Source: an uncultured Bacteroides sp. (GTDB lineage: Bacteria > Bacteroidota > Bacteroidia > Cytophagales > Cyclobacteriaceae). Taken from it: a stretch of DNA of 64,000 nucleotides. Location: contig CABHOV010000034.1 of the NCBI GenBank assembly GCA_902168185.1, positions 62,001-126,000 of the forward strand, given 5' to 3'. Below, piece by piece: positions 54,910 to 63,684 of this stretch; position 1 is the stretch's first letter, and each line of letters starts with the position of its first letter. Below the pieces are notes generated by a model. That model saw only the letters and a program-made list of their open reading frames with translations. It was not told the origin of the DNA and searched no databases. The position numbers and the translations under genes are program-made.

Positions 54910-56277
54910 ATGATCTCTGCCAAGGTACTGATAATTGATGACGACCGCGATATACTCGAAACAGCTCGCATGTTTTTAAAACAGGAGTTCGCGCTGATAC
55001 ACATTGAAGATACACCCGAAAAAATTCCTGCGTTGCTCAAGGCCACTGAGTATGATGTTATACTCCTGGACATGAATTTTAAAAAAGGTGTTAATGATGG
55101 TGAAGAAGGTTTTTATTGGTTGAACCAGATTTTAAAGATTGATTCCAACGCGGTTGTTATATTAATCACGGCATATGGCGAAGTAGATATAGCCGTAAAG
55201 GCAATTAAAAATGGCGCTACTGATTTTGTACTGAAGCCGTGGAAAAATCAAAAACTGATGGCTACGATTTTGGCGGCACTGCAACTGCGTAAATCGAAAA
55301 AGGAAGTTGAGAAGCTAAAGGAAACACAAGAGAAACTGAGCGATGATCTGAACAATCGTTACACTGATTTCATTGGAGAATCGCCTGCTATAGCACGTGT
55401 ACATGAATTGATAGATCGGGTCGCTACTGCAGACGCCGATGTATTGATATTGGGAGAAAACGGAACCGGAAAGGAACTTGTAGCGCGTGCTATACATCAC
55501 AAGTCGTTGCGTAAAAATAATGTATTCATCAATGTTGACTTAGGGGCAATTAGCGAAACGTTATTTGAAAGCGAGCTCTTTGGACATGTGAAGGGCGCCT
55601 TTACGGATGCCAAACAAGATAAGGCCGGGCGCTTCGAGCTTGCTTCCGGAGGAACGTTGTTCCTGGATGAGATCGGTAATCTTTCGCTTCCCTTGCAATC
55701 AAAATTACTTACAGTATTACAACATCGCAGCGTACAACGGGTGGGCTCGGCGAAACCAATACCGGTAGACTTTCGCCTGGTCTGCGCTACCAACATGCCG
55801 CTGCACGAAATGGTGTTCGAGAAAAAATTCCGTCAGGATCTTCTTTATCGCATCAACACGGTAGAGATCCGCGTTCCTTCGCTGCGCGAGCGCATTGAAG
55901 ATATACCCTTGCTTGCAGAACATTTCCTGTCGCGCTATAGCCAGAAGTATAAACGCCCGGGAATGAAACTTGATAAAGCCGTGATCACAAAATTAAAAAA
56001 GTATCATTGGCCAGGTAATATCCGCGAACTGCAACATGCTATAGAACGTGCTGTTATTTTAAATGAAGGGAAGATAATTGAATCCGCCGAGTTATTAATC
56101 AGCGGTATTATCCATACTTCAAGAAAAGAAAGTCAGCCACAAACGCTGGATGAGATGGAGAAACAATTCATCGTGCAATCTTTACAGGATAACCAGGGAA
56201 ATGTAAGCAATACCGCGCGAGCACTTGGCCTGACACGAACAGCCTTATACCGCAGAATGAAACGCCATGGGATATAG
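54910..56277 (+). CDS. NtrC-family sigma-54-dependent response regulator
   Basis: Start set at ATG 54910 (MISAKVLIIDDDRD). The frame extends upstream to 54763, but that part is not protein-like and overlaps the promoter on the other strand. Order: receiver domain with Asp54 (VILLDMNF), AAA+ domain with Walker A GENGTGKE (184-191), the sigma-54-contacting loop GAFTDA (229-234, GAFTGA in most bacteria) and Walker B GGTLFLDEIG, then a Fis-type helix-turn-helix (NVSNTARALGLTRTALYRRM). It remodels sigma-54 polymerase when phosphorylated. The kinase gene follows 21 bp downstream. The likely target is the divergent permease gene. Confidence 0.93.
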   Translation: MISAKVLIIDDDRDILETARMFLKQEFALIHIEDTPEKIPALLKATEYDVILLDMNFKKGVNDGEEGFYWLNQILKIDSNAVVILITAYGEVDIAVKAIKNGATDFVLKPWKNQKLMATILAALQLRKSKKEVEKLKETQEKLSDDLNNRYTDFIGESPAIARVHELIDRVATADADVLILGENGTGKELVARAIHHKSLRKNNVFINVDLGAISETLFESELFGHVKGAFTDAKQDKAGRFELASGGTLFLDEIGNLSLPLQSKLLTVLQHRSVQRVGSAKPIPVDFRLVCATNMPLHEMVFEKKFRQDLLYRINTVEIRVPSLRERIEDIPLLAEHFLSRYSQKYKRPGMKLDKAVITKLKKYHWPGNIRELQHAIERAVILNEGKIIESAELLISGIIHTSRKESQPQTLDEMEKQFIVQSLQDNQGNVSNTARALGLTRTALYRRMKRHGI

Positions 56278-56298
56278 TATACTATATACTGCAAGAAT

Positions 56299-57654
56299 AT
56301 GATTTTGAAACGCTTCAACCTTTTGGTAACAATCCGGATTATACTGTTGGTCGCCAACACGTTGCTATTCTCATGGGTTGTGCAACAGCGTGAAATGTTT
56401 TTCAACAAAATCACGCTGGCCATTATATTTATTTTACAGATTGCAGAGCTGATCCGGTTTGTCAATCACACAAACCGTGAACTGTCGCGCTTCTTTCTTG
56501 CCATCAAGCATGCTGACTTCACCATTACCTTTCAACAGGCTCATCTGGGAAAATCGTTTCGAGAACTCGAAGAAAATATGCAATCTATACTGCAAGCTTA
56601 CAAGCAGGTAAAAATCGAGAAGGAAGCGCAATACCAGTTTTTGCAAATGCTGGTAAAACAATTGCCGATCGGTATAATTTCACTGACAGAGGAAGAGATC
56701 GTATTGATGAATGCCACTGCAGAACGACTGCTCGGCATTGAAGGATTCAAAAACTGGAGTCTGTTGAAATTAAGGAACCCCGTTCTTACAGATGAATTGG
56801 ACTCGCTGGGAGATCATGGCAGGAAACTTATCGAAATCAGAATTGGTCACGACACCTCACATTTGGCGGTTGAGGTCAGCACCTCCTATATACTGGATAA
56901 GTCCTATAGATTCATCACCATCCAGGATATACAAACGGAAATAGAACAAAAAGAAGTTGAAGCCTGGCATAAACTCATTCGCATTCTCACGCATGAGATC
57001 ATGAATTCCGTTACACCGGTATCATCACTCACGGAAACCATGCAGAGTATGCTTACTGACAGGAATGGACAGTTGAAAGGTATAGATGATATTACCACGG
57101 AAACCCTGGGCGACATCCGCTTCTCATTGGACACCATTCAGAAACGAAGCGAGGGACTACTGGATTTTGTTGAGAAATATAGGGCACTCACACGGGTACC
57201 TAAACCCAGCATGAGTCCTGTACATATAAAACCCTTTCTTAAAACAGTTGTAAACCTGATGGAACCTGAAGTGTTGCGACAAAACATTTCGCTTCAGTGG
57301 CAAGTCGATGATGAGAATTTACAAGTCAATCTTGACCGTAACCTGATTGAGCAGGTAATCATCAACCTGATCACGAACAGTATATATGCATTGCAAACTG
57401 TAACGGAAAAGAAAATCATTCTGCATGCGTATAGAAAGGATCACCAGGTTATCATGGAAGTTACAGATAATGGTATAGGTATACGTGATAAAGAAATGCA
57501 GGACATCTTCATTCCCTTCTTCTCTACTAAAAAAGAAGGCTCTGGCATTGGTCTCAGTCTTACGAAGCAGATTATGAGCTTGCACAAAGGCAGTATAAAA
57601 GTGACTTCTATCCCTCACGCAAAAACATCTTTCTTTTTGATCTTCAAAGATTAA
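56299..57654 (+). CDS. NtrY-like membrane histidine kinase with PAS domain
   Basis: The 451-residue kinase has two N-terminal helices (about 8-28 and 36-54) with almost no periplasmic loop. A coiled-coil linker follows, then a PAS-like domain (LPIGIISLTEEEIVLMNATAERLLG), a HisKA-type helix with His232 in RILTHEIMNSVTPV, and an ATPase domain (NLITNSIYALQ, DNGIGIRDKEMQDIFIPFFSTKKEGSGIGLSL). The short loop means it senses the membrane or the cytoplasm. It pairs with the NtrC-type regulator just upstream. Together with the permease this looks like a membrane or envelope stress module. Confidence 0.92.
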   Translation: MILKRFNLLVTIRIILLVANTLLFSWVVQQREMFFNKITLAIIFILQIAELIRFVNHTNRELSRFFLAIKHADFTITFQQAHLGKSFRELEENMQSILQAYKQVKIEKEAQYQFLQMLVKQLPIGIISLTEEEIVLMNATAERLLGIEGFKNWSLLKLRNPVLTDELDSLGDHGRKLIEIRIGHDTSHLAVEVSTSYILDKSYRFITIQDIQTEIEQKEVEAWHKLIRILTHEIMNSVTPVSSLTETMQSMLTDRNGQLKGIDDITTETLGDIRFSLDTIQKRSEGLLDFVEKYRALTRVPKPSMSPVHIKPFLKTVVNLMEPEVLRQNISLQWQVDDENLQVNLDRNLIEQVIINLITNSIYALQTVTEKKIILHAYRKDHQVIMEVTDNGIGIRDKEMQDIFIPFFSTKKEGSGIGLSLTKQIMSLHKGSIKVTSIPHAKTSFFLIFKD

Positions 57655-57715
57655 TAGCCTCCAACCTTTTGCTAACGTGTAGTGTCTAATCCATACAAAC
57701 CCAATTAATCACTAT

Positions 57716-58333
57716 ATGAAACTTCACTATTTAATAATAGTTCTGTTCGCCCTATCTTTCAGTGCATGTTCGGATGACGATAAAGAATGTGACTGCGGAA
57801 ACCCATCCGATTCATATCTACCACTCAGAATCGGAAATTACTGGGAATTTGAATCCCTGCCCGAGCCCAGTAAAATGTATATGCGTACAGAAGTAACCCG
57901 CACTACTGACCTTGATGGCAGCACTTATTATGAGCTGATTTCAACGTCACAGGTGGAGGATGAAAATGCTAACTATCGGGATACTACATACTATAGAGTC
58001 GATAGCAGAGGATATGTATATACCCGGAAAAAGAATGTAGCCACCGAAATTAATATCATGAGACTTTTCGGAAACAACGGAGATAAGTGGACATCCGAAA
58101 CATCGTATGATGAAGACGCTGTAATTATACTTTCAGTCATTGATGATTTGGCTATCGGCGAAAAAAATCTTGATGATTGCAAGGCGTATTCTTTTGATAT
58201 CGAGCAGTGGGCAGATGAAGAATATACCATTTATCTGGCGCCCGGAATTGGCTTTGTGAAAAATTTCAGCGGATGGGGCTTTGGCAGTCGATTGACCAAA
58301 GCTTCTGTTAACGGAAGAGAGTATACATTCTAA
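57716..58333 (+). CDS. lipoprotein of unknown function
   Basis: The 205-residue protein has a lipoprotein signal (MKLHYLIIVLFALSFSAC, lipid Cys18) followed by an acidic DDDKECDCGNP stretch, which may act as an outer-membrane or surface export signal in Bacteroidota. YLPLRIGNYWEFE then opens a beta-rich domain with many Tyr, Thr and Asp residues, of a kind common in Bacteroidota surface lipoproteins. I cannot name the family. It follows the kinase gene by 61 bp and has its own terminator. Confidence 0.72.
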   Translation: MKLHYLIIVLFALSFSACSDDDKECDCGNPSDSYLPLRIGNYWEFESLPEPSKMYMRTEVTRTTDLDGSTYYELISTSQVEDENANYRDTTYYRVDSRGYVYTRKKNVATEINIMRLFGNNGDKWTSETSYDEDAVIILSVIDDLAIGEKNLDDCKAYSFDIEQWADEEYTIYLAPGIGFVKNFSGWGFGSRLTKASVNGREYTF

Positions 58334-58350
58334 ACAAGCACTAGCAACTA

Positions 58351-58395
58351 TATATCTGTGACGGAATAAGTTTTCTGTCACAGATATATTTTTAT
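58351..58395 (+). terminator. terminator of the lipoprotein gene
   Basis: TATATCTGTGAC (58351-58362) and GTCACAGATATA (58377-58388) form a 12-bp stem, followed by TTTTTAT. It also lies between convergent genes. Confidence 0.8.
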
Positions 58396-58418
58396 CAACC
58401 TCTCAGTCTAGCAGTCAT

Positions 58419-59309
58419 TTATTTCTTTTTATAACGGCATGCTGTCGGGTCGGACTTTACATAGTAATCTTTATAGTTAAGCGCTTTGGGATCCATGCAT
58501 CCCTTCAGGGGAAGCAATTCTACTTTTCTGAAATCTATAGGCTGTCCTTCACTTTGCAAGGCTATATATCCTTCGCTTAGCAGTTTTCCCTCCTTCCACA
58601 CGGCAGGATCATAATTGTTTACAACGCCAGCAGCAACCTGTGGCTTGGTATATTGCATTACCGTGTCGCCATTGATAATATGCTTCACCAATGAATCACC
58701 TAACACAATAAGTTCGGCGCGTACCCATTGGTCGCCATCATATGTTTTGGATGTAGAATTGATACAGTGCCGTTCATCAAGTTTACCGTCATATACCACG
58801 ATTGTCCCCGGTGAACACATGTTGCCTGTTGTACGTGGCTTGCCGTCACCCAAGCCACCCAGAAATTGCATCTCTATAGATATAGGCCAATCCTGTTCCT
58901 TTGGCATCGTGCGCGGATCCTGCGAGTGAAACATTACGCCGCTATTACGCAATGTATAATCAGGGGCACCTTTTTGAAGATCACCAACGAAGCGATACTC
59001 TACGATGAGGTGATAATACGAATAGGGCTGCTTATAGTATAGATGTCCGAACTGATCATTGAAGTCACCATATTGATCGTAGCGTACTTGTATAGCACCA
59101 TCTTTCACGCGGAACGTATTGCCAAAATTTACATTTACATCATGGTGATGAATCTTAACAATCCAATCGCGGGTATCGCGACCGTTAAAGAGTTTTACCC
59201 ATTCCTTTTTGGACGATTGCTTTCCGGATGATGATTTAGATTGTGCCCCGACTTCCATAGTGATGAAGACGAGTAAAAACAGTGATAATGTATACTGGAG
59301 CTTGGTCAT
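58419..59309 (-). CDS. secreted DUF1080 (3-keto-disaccharide hydrolase-type) protein
   Basis: The 296-residue protein has a signal peptide (ending EVGAQSK), a Ser/Lys linker and a lectin-like jelly roll with WVKLFNGRDTRDWIVK, EYRFVGD, NSGVMFHSQ and YIALQSEGQPIDFRKVEL. These are DUF1080 hallmarks. Some family members hydrolyse 3-keto-glycosides, others only bind sugars. The end CMDPKALNYKDYY...CRY with two cysteines is a Bacteroidota-specific tail. It is probably periplasmic. No PUL genes are nearby. Confidence 0.85.
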   Translation of the reverse strand: MTKLQYTLSLFLLVFITMEVGAQSKSSSGKQSSKKEWVKLFNGRDTRDWIVKIHHHDVNVNFGNTFRVKDGAIQVRYDQYGDFNDQFGHLYYKQPYSYYHLIVEYRFVGDLQKGAPDYTLRNSGVMFHSQDPRTMPKEQDWPISIEMQFLGGLGDGKPRTTGNMCSPGTIVVYDGKLDERHCINSTSKTYDGDQWVRAELIVLGDSLVKHIINGDTVMQYTKPQVAAGVVNNYDPAVWKEGKLLSEGYIALQSEGQPIDFRKVELLPLKGCMDPKALNYKDYYVKSDPTACRYKKK

Positions 59310-59367
59310 ATTTAAAAATTATGCACAGGCAATATAAACATACTATTGCTGATAATTATAAACAGAA

Positions 59368-59460
59368 ATGAGGCAGTGGTTCCACAAATACTGCAAAAAA
59401 AGGCTTGGTACAAGGCAAAAACGCATGGCACAGCAATTTATACATAGTTGGCAAGGGTAG
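59368..59460 (+). CDS. 30-residue basic small ORF with its own terminator (candidate)
   Basis: ATG 59368 to TAG 59458 encodes 30 residues, strongly basic (MRQWFHKYCKKRLGTRQ then KRMAQQFIHSW). A plus-strand terminator follows after 14 bp, although no annotated plus-strand gene lies upstream in this 282-bp gap between two minus-strand genes. This suggests an independent transcript here, either a small protein gene or a non-coding RNA. No -7 box of the usual type is seen, which weakens the case. Confidence 0.3.
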   Translation: MRQWFHKYCKKRLGTRQKRMAQQFIHSWQG

Positions 59461-59474
59461 AGTAGGTTAGGTTT

Positions 59475-59517
59475 ACAGGCCCGGATGATGCTAGTCATAC
59501 CGGGCCTGTTTTATTTT
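59475..59517 (+). terminator. orphan plus-strand terminator
   Basis: ACAGGCCCGG (59475-59484) pairs with CCGGGCCTGT (59500-59509), with ATGA/TCAT pairing inside, then TTTTATTTT. The minus-strand side has no T-run, so it does not suit the neighbouring minus-strand gene. Confidence 0.75.
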
Positions 59518-59591
59518 ACAGCGGCTCAAAATTTTCCAACACTATACCGGCCGTAGTTCTATCTTTCGCGATACGCTACCATCATTTAATC

Positions 59592-60371
59592 TCAAAACAA
59601 TTCCTTATTAATCAACAGCCCCTTTGGCTTTTTCACTTTCCATTGTTCAGATTCAGGGAGTATAGTCTGGAATGTTTTAGCGTTCACCACCGCATGACCT
59701 TCAGCCGTATTGTTAAAATAAATATATACATCTCTTACATTCTGAAATGCATTTATGGTTTTATAAATGTGATTCAGCGATGCATCATCATACGGTGAGT
59801 AGTATAATTTAGGGATACCATGGAATCGATAGTATATCACGGGAGAGGTATGGTATACATCTTCAGGCAGCCCCGGATAACTGATACCGCAGAAGCATAC
59901 CTGGTGGTGTTTCAAAGCTTGCAATACATCGTTTCTCCACCAGCTTGCATGGCGAAATTCCAATACATTCGTAAAGGCACTGTTTAATGTAGTCAGGATT
60001 AATTCAAGATTCGCTTCACTGTATTGAAACGCAGGATGCAACTGAAATAATAAACTGCCAAGTTTATTATCCAGACCCTCTCCTACAGTTTCGTAAAAGC
60101 GTTGTGTTTCTTCAGCAGCGTTTTTGAATCTCTTATAGTGCGTAATGATGCGAGGGGCTTTCACTGCAAAGCGGAAATCAACAGGACTCCTGCTATACCA
60201 CCCTTTCAAATCACTGATAACGGGAAAGCGATAGAAAGTAACATTCAACTCAACCGTGTTGAACGATTCGCAGTAATACTCAAACCACTTTCGCTGCGGT
60301 ATATTCTTAGGATAAAAAATTCCCTTCCATTCTTTGTACGAAAACCCAGAGCAACCAATCCAGTACTTCAT
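59592..60371 (-). CDS. DUF72 (YecE-like) TIM-barrel protein
   Basis: The 259-residue protein begins MKYWIGCSGFSYKEWKG, then has FNTVELNVTFYRFP, RFAVKAPRIITH, VLEFRHASWW and YYRFHG, the full set of DUF72 blocks. The family has a TIM-barrel fold, is cytoplasmic, and has no agreed function. It follows the MRJP-family gene by 33 bp on the same strand, so the two may be co-transcribed. Confidence 0.9.
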   Translation of the reverse strand: MKYWIGCSGFSYKEWKGIFYPKNIPQRKWFEYYCESFNTVELNVTFYRFPVISDLKGWYSRSPVDFRFAVKAPRIITHYKRFKNAAEETQRFYETVGEGLDNKLGSLLFQLHPAFQYSEANLELILTTLNSAFTNVLEFRHASWWRNDVLQALKHHQVCFCGISYPGLPEDVYHTSPVIYYRFHGIPKLYYSPYDDASLNHIYKTINAFQNVRDVYIYFNNTAEGHAVVNAKTFQTILPESEQWKVKKPKGLLINKELF

Positions 60372-60404
60372 ACCTCACCCCCTGAATTTAAAGAACATCC
60401 TAAT

Positions 60405-61535
60405 CTATTCGTTAGGTTTGAACTTTAGAATTCTATAAGGTTCTGTAGGGTTTTCAATATTCAATTGTGATACACTTACATATAGGGAGCCATCGGCAGC
60501 GACCGCAAAAGAATCCGGCCACTTAAAATCTTTTCCTCTGGCTACGATGCGTGTTGTAGTTCCATCGTAAACACGAATTGCATTTTCCTCAATTGAAGTA
60601 AGGTATAGATTGCCTTCCTTATCGAAGATCATTCCATCGGATGGAGGAAATTTACCAAGATTCTCAACCTCTACATCCAACTTGCCTGCATAAAAATCAG
60701 GATATATTAATAATGAAGTCTCAACCCGGTATAAACTATTTCCGGTAAGGGGCCGCCAGTATAGATATAGTCCATCAGGACTTAACGCTAATCCATCGGC
60801 ATGAACCACGGGATATTCACCATCAGCAGTACGATATTCTTCGCCATCAATTTTCAGAACAAGGTCTTCAGATTTAGTACAGCTATTGTTATCCAGTAAT
60901 CGCCATGATTTTCCGGAGTCAAGGTCTACTACAATTATAGCACCTTCGTTAGAATCCGTTATATACCCGATCTCACGTTGCGCATCTATACGTATATCGT
61001 TAAGATAACTATTGGGCTTTATAACAGAATCACCAAACACAATAACATTGGCAATTCGATCAGTCTTCAAATCAATTTGTACAAGCTTCGCTCCCCCCTT
61101 TACTACCCCGCTATACCGATCGTCACGTTTAGGATTAGCAGCATCAAGTACCCACAGATAATCGTTCGCATCAACGAACACAGATTGCACACAAATGAAA
61201 TGCTCTTCAGGATTCATACCGGGTGTCCATGTATTCCAATTTGCATCCGGATAAGGTAATGCCTTTGTTGGATTGGTAATGTCAACAACCGAGGTCGAAT
61301 GGTCTAAAGACCAGTTGGGATAATTGGCGAATAATCTCACCTGTTCTGTTCGCAATTGCTGCGAAACCGCTACACCCGTCCATTGCCTGGGAGAGTTTGC
61401 AACTACTGTAACTTGCGATTCGCCAACCGTAGTTGTCTCATCGCCCGTACCTTTCACACTTACTTCGCTGCAGGCTGCTATAAGAAGCACCATCAGGCAG
61501 GATAAAACTCGTACTAACCATCGATCGGTATCCAT
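60405..61535 (-). CDS. MRJP/yellow-family beta-propeller lipoprotein
   Basis: The 376-residue protein has a lipoprotein signal (LMVLLIAACSE, lipobox IAAC) and a beta-propeller of the major royal jelly protein/yellow family. Markers are VQSVFVDANDYLWVLDAANP, LVQIDLKTDRIANV, LNDIRIDAQREIGYITDSNEGAIIV split over strands, HADGLALSPDGLYLYWRPLTG and PDSFAVAADGSLYV. Bacterial members are secreted or anchored and their substrate is unknown. Some related propellers are lactonases. The upstream gap to mqo (61536-61698) holds no feature that I recognise. Confidence 0.82.
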   Translation of the reverse strand: MDTDRWLVRVLSCLMVLLIAACSEVSVKGTGDETTTVGESQVTVVANSPRQWTGVAVSQQLRTEQVRLFANYPNWSLDHSTSVVDITNPTKALPYPDANWNTWTPGMNPEEHFICVQSVFVDANDYLWVLDAANPKRDDRYSGVVKGGAKLVQIDLKTDRIANVIVFGDSVIKPNSYLNDIRIDAQREIGYITDSNEGAIIVVDLDSGKSWRLLDNNSCTKSEDLVLKIDGEEYRTADGEYPVVHADGLALSPDGLYLYWRPLTGNSLYRVETSLLIYPDFYAGKLDVEVENLGKFPPSDGMIFDKEGNLYLTSIEENAIRVYDGTTTRIVARGKDFKWPDSFAVAADGSLYVSVSQLNIENPTEPYRILKFKPNE

Positions 61536-61698
61536 AACTCATAGACATTATTTTATACTCTTGTTAAAAGAAAAAACAATGCCTGTAACTTTTTCCGATT
61601 TTTTTGCATTCCGAAAACGTTGACATAATTATTGCGACAACCTTTCCTCTACCTTATTAGTTAATACTTTTATAAGTTTACGCAACGTCTAATATACC

Positions 61699-63210
61699 AT
61701 GACAAATAAGAGTAATTCCCAGAATACAGATTGTGATGTAGTATTGATTGGTGCCGGAATTATGAGCGCCACGCTTGGTGTTTTATTAAAAGAACTGGAG
61801 CCAAACCTCACCATAGAAATTTACGAACGATTGGATGTTGCTGCAGCCGAGAGTTCAGATGCATGGAATAATGCAGGGACAGGTCACTCCGCTTTCTGTG
61901 AATTAAATTACACACCGGAACGCGAAGATGGATCTATTGATATATCGAAAGCTATAAAGATTGCTGAGTCGTTTGAGATCTCGAAACAATTCTGGTCATA
62001 CCTGATTCAGAAGAATCATATACAATTACCTGAGACATTCATTACTCCTATACCACACATGAGTTTTGTGTGGGGCGAGGATAATGTTAACTACTTAAGA
62101 AAGCGTTACGAAGCGCTGCTGACTAATCCTTTATTTAAGGGAATGCTTTACACCGAAGATCCAAAGCAACTTGAGCAATGGATTCCGTTGATCATGCAAG
62201 GACGCGATCATCAACAGAAAGTTGCTGCCACGCGAATGGATCAAGGCACGGATGTAAACTTCGGAGCACTTACCCGCAGTATGTTTAGCATGCTCCAAGA
62301 AATGGATGGCGTTACCATGCATTTCAATCATGAAGTAAAAGATCTTAAAAAAGAAGACACCGGTTCGTGGCGCATCAAAGTAAAGAATCGTTCTACCGGT
62401 GATAAAAGAAAGATCCGTGCAAAGTTTGTATTTATAGGTGCTGGCGGCGGATCACTCCGATTGCTGGAGAAATCAGATATACCGGAAGGACGTGGCTTCG
62501 GAGGTTTCCCGGTAAGTGGCCAGTGGCTGAAATGTACTAACCAGGAAGTTATAGAACAGCACCAGGCAAAAGTATATGGTAAAGCTTCTGTCGGTTCTCC
62601 TCCCATGTCAGTGCCGCATCTTGATACACGTGTAATCAATGGTCAGCGCGCATTACTCTTCGGGCCGTACGCAGGTTTCTCAACCAAGTTTTTGAAAGAA
62701 GGATCTTATTTCGATCTCATCAAAACTATACAACACGATAATATTATACCGATGCTTGCAGCAGGTATAGATAATATCCCGCTTACAAAATACCTTATCA
62801 ACCAGGTACGTCAGACTCCCGAAGATCGCCTTGAAGCATTGAAGGAATTTTATCCCGAAGCGAAAATGGAAGATTGGGAATTGGAAGTTGCAGGACAACG
62901 CGTACAGGTGATCAAGAAAGATAAAGAACACGTTGGTGTTCTGGAATTTGGAACGGAAGTGGTAAGTGCTGCCGATGGCAGTATCGCTGCGTTATTGGGC
63001 GCATCTCCCGGAGCGTCTACTGCAGTATCTATCATGCTCACATTATTGCAACGCTGTTTTGGCGATAAGATTAATAGTCAGCAGTGGAAAGCAAAGATTA
63101 CACAGATGATTCCCTCTTACGGACTTACGATGGCCGACAATCCTGAACTCCTCCAAGAAACAAGAGCTCTAACAAACGAAGTTTTAGGGTTGAACACTAT
63201 TCACGCATAA
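61699..63210 (+). CDS. mqo: malate:quinone oxidoreductase
   Basis: The 503-residue flavoprotein has the FAD-binding [17 protein letters not shown] near the start, then [30 protein letters not shown] in pieces, [24 protein letters not shown], and [14 protein letters not shown] near the end. These are diagnostic of Mqo. It oxidises malate to oxaloacetate on the cytoplasmic side of the membrane and reduces quinone, completing with SdhCAB a membrane-linked part of the citric acid cycle in this window. Length is standard, and it appears monocistronic. Confidence 0.95.
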   Translation: MTNKSNSQNTDCDVVLIGAGIMSATLGVLLKELEPNLTIEIYERLDVAAAESSDAWNNAGTGHSAFCELNYTPEREDGSIDISKAIKIAESFEISKQFWSYLIQKNHIQLPETFITPIPHMSFVWGEDNVNYLRKRYEALLTNPLFKGMLYTEDPKQLEQWIPLIMQGRDHQQKVAATRMDQGTDVNFGALTRSMFSMLQEMDGVTMHFNHEVKDLKKEDTGSWRIKVKNRSTGDKRKIRAKFVFIGAGGGSLRLLEKSDIPEGRGFGGFPVSGQWLKCTNQEVIEQHQAKVYGKASVGSPPMSVPHLDTRVINGQRALLFGPYAGFSTKFLKEGSYFDLIKTIQHDNIIPMLAAGIDNIPLTKYLINQVRQTPEDRLEALKEFYPEAKMEDWELEVAGQRVQVIKKDKEHVGVLEFGTEVVSAADGSIAALLGASPGASTAVSIMLTLLQRCFGDKINSQQWKAKITQMIPSYGLTMADNPELLQETRALTNEVLGLNTIHA

Positions 63211-63220
63211 AAATATATAG

Positions 63221-63253
63221 GTTGATTACACTTGCCATGCAGGTGTAATCAAC
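63221..63253. terminator. hairpin after mqo
   Basis: GTTGATTACAC (63221-63231) pairs perfectly with GTGTAATCAAC (63243-63253). Flanking ATATAG/TATAT nearly extends it. It lies between convergent mqo and the small basic gene. Confidence 0.55.
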
Positions 63254-63288
63254 TATATCTATACCTCTCATAGCCTTTCTGCACAGCG

Positions 63289-63450
63289 CTATTTTTTCTT
63301 CTTTCCCCAATTCTCTTGCATATCCCGGTAAGCATCCTTACTAACCGTTGATTTTTTCTTTGGCCGTGATACACCTTTTTTCTTGCGTGCATTGATATTA
63401 TTCGCCAGCGAATTTTTTACGCCTAGCTTATTCTTCTTTGTTGTTGCCAT
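63289..63450 (-). CDS. small lysine-rich conserved protein (53 aa)
   Basis: The minus-strand frame from ATG 63450 to TAG 63289 encodes 53 residues, about a third lysine or arginine, in the order MATTKKNKLGVKNSL, NNINARKKKGVSRPKKK, STVSKDAYRDMQENW. The INARKKxGxSRxKKxSTVSKxAY arrangement is one that I recall from small Bacteroidota proteins of unknown role. A nucleic-acid-binding or ribosome-associated role is plausible from charge only. No terminator other than the hairpin shared with mqo is seen. Confidence 0.75.
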   Translation of the reverse strand: MATTKKNKLGVKNSLANNINARKKKGVSRPKKKSTVSKDAYRDMQENWGKKKK

Positions 63451-63684
63451 AACCCGATTCTTTTTTTTAGCGGAGCAATATTATTGTTCCAGACTACTCT
63501 GTTTAATCTTCCTGCAGTATTGATGCAGCGATGCATCCGCATGGTTAAACACAGACGCTGATTGATATATATTCTGTAGACGTTGTTACCAACCTGAAAG
63601 TACAGTGCCCCAAAAGCAATGATGACAGGCACGATTATTTCGGTCCTTACGGGACATATATAAATCCCTCCAATCCATACCCTT
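63451..63684. other. divergent intergenic region, no feature recognised
   Basis: The 234 bp between the small basic gene and the hydrolase gene must carry both promoters. I find no exact TAnnTTTG box and no strong dyad. Confidence 0.4.

Noticed and set aside
55594-55611. GAFTDA in place of GAFTGA in the NtrC-type protein as a sign of sigma-54 independence
   Set aside because: I recall GAFTDA as common in Bacteroidota regulators of this class, and a sigma-54-like promoter sits next door, so loss of function is not implied.
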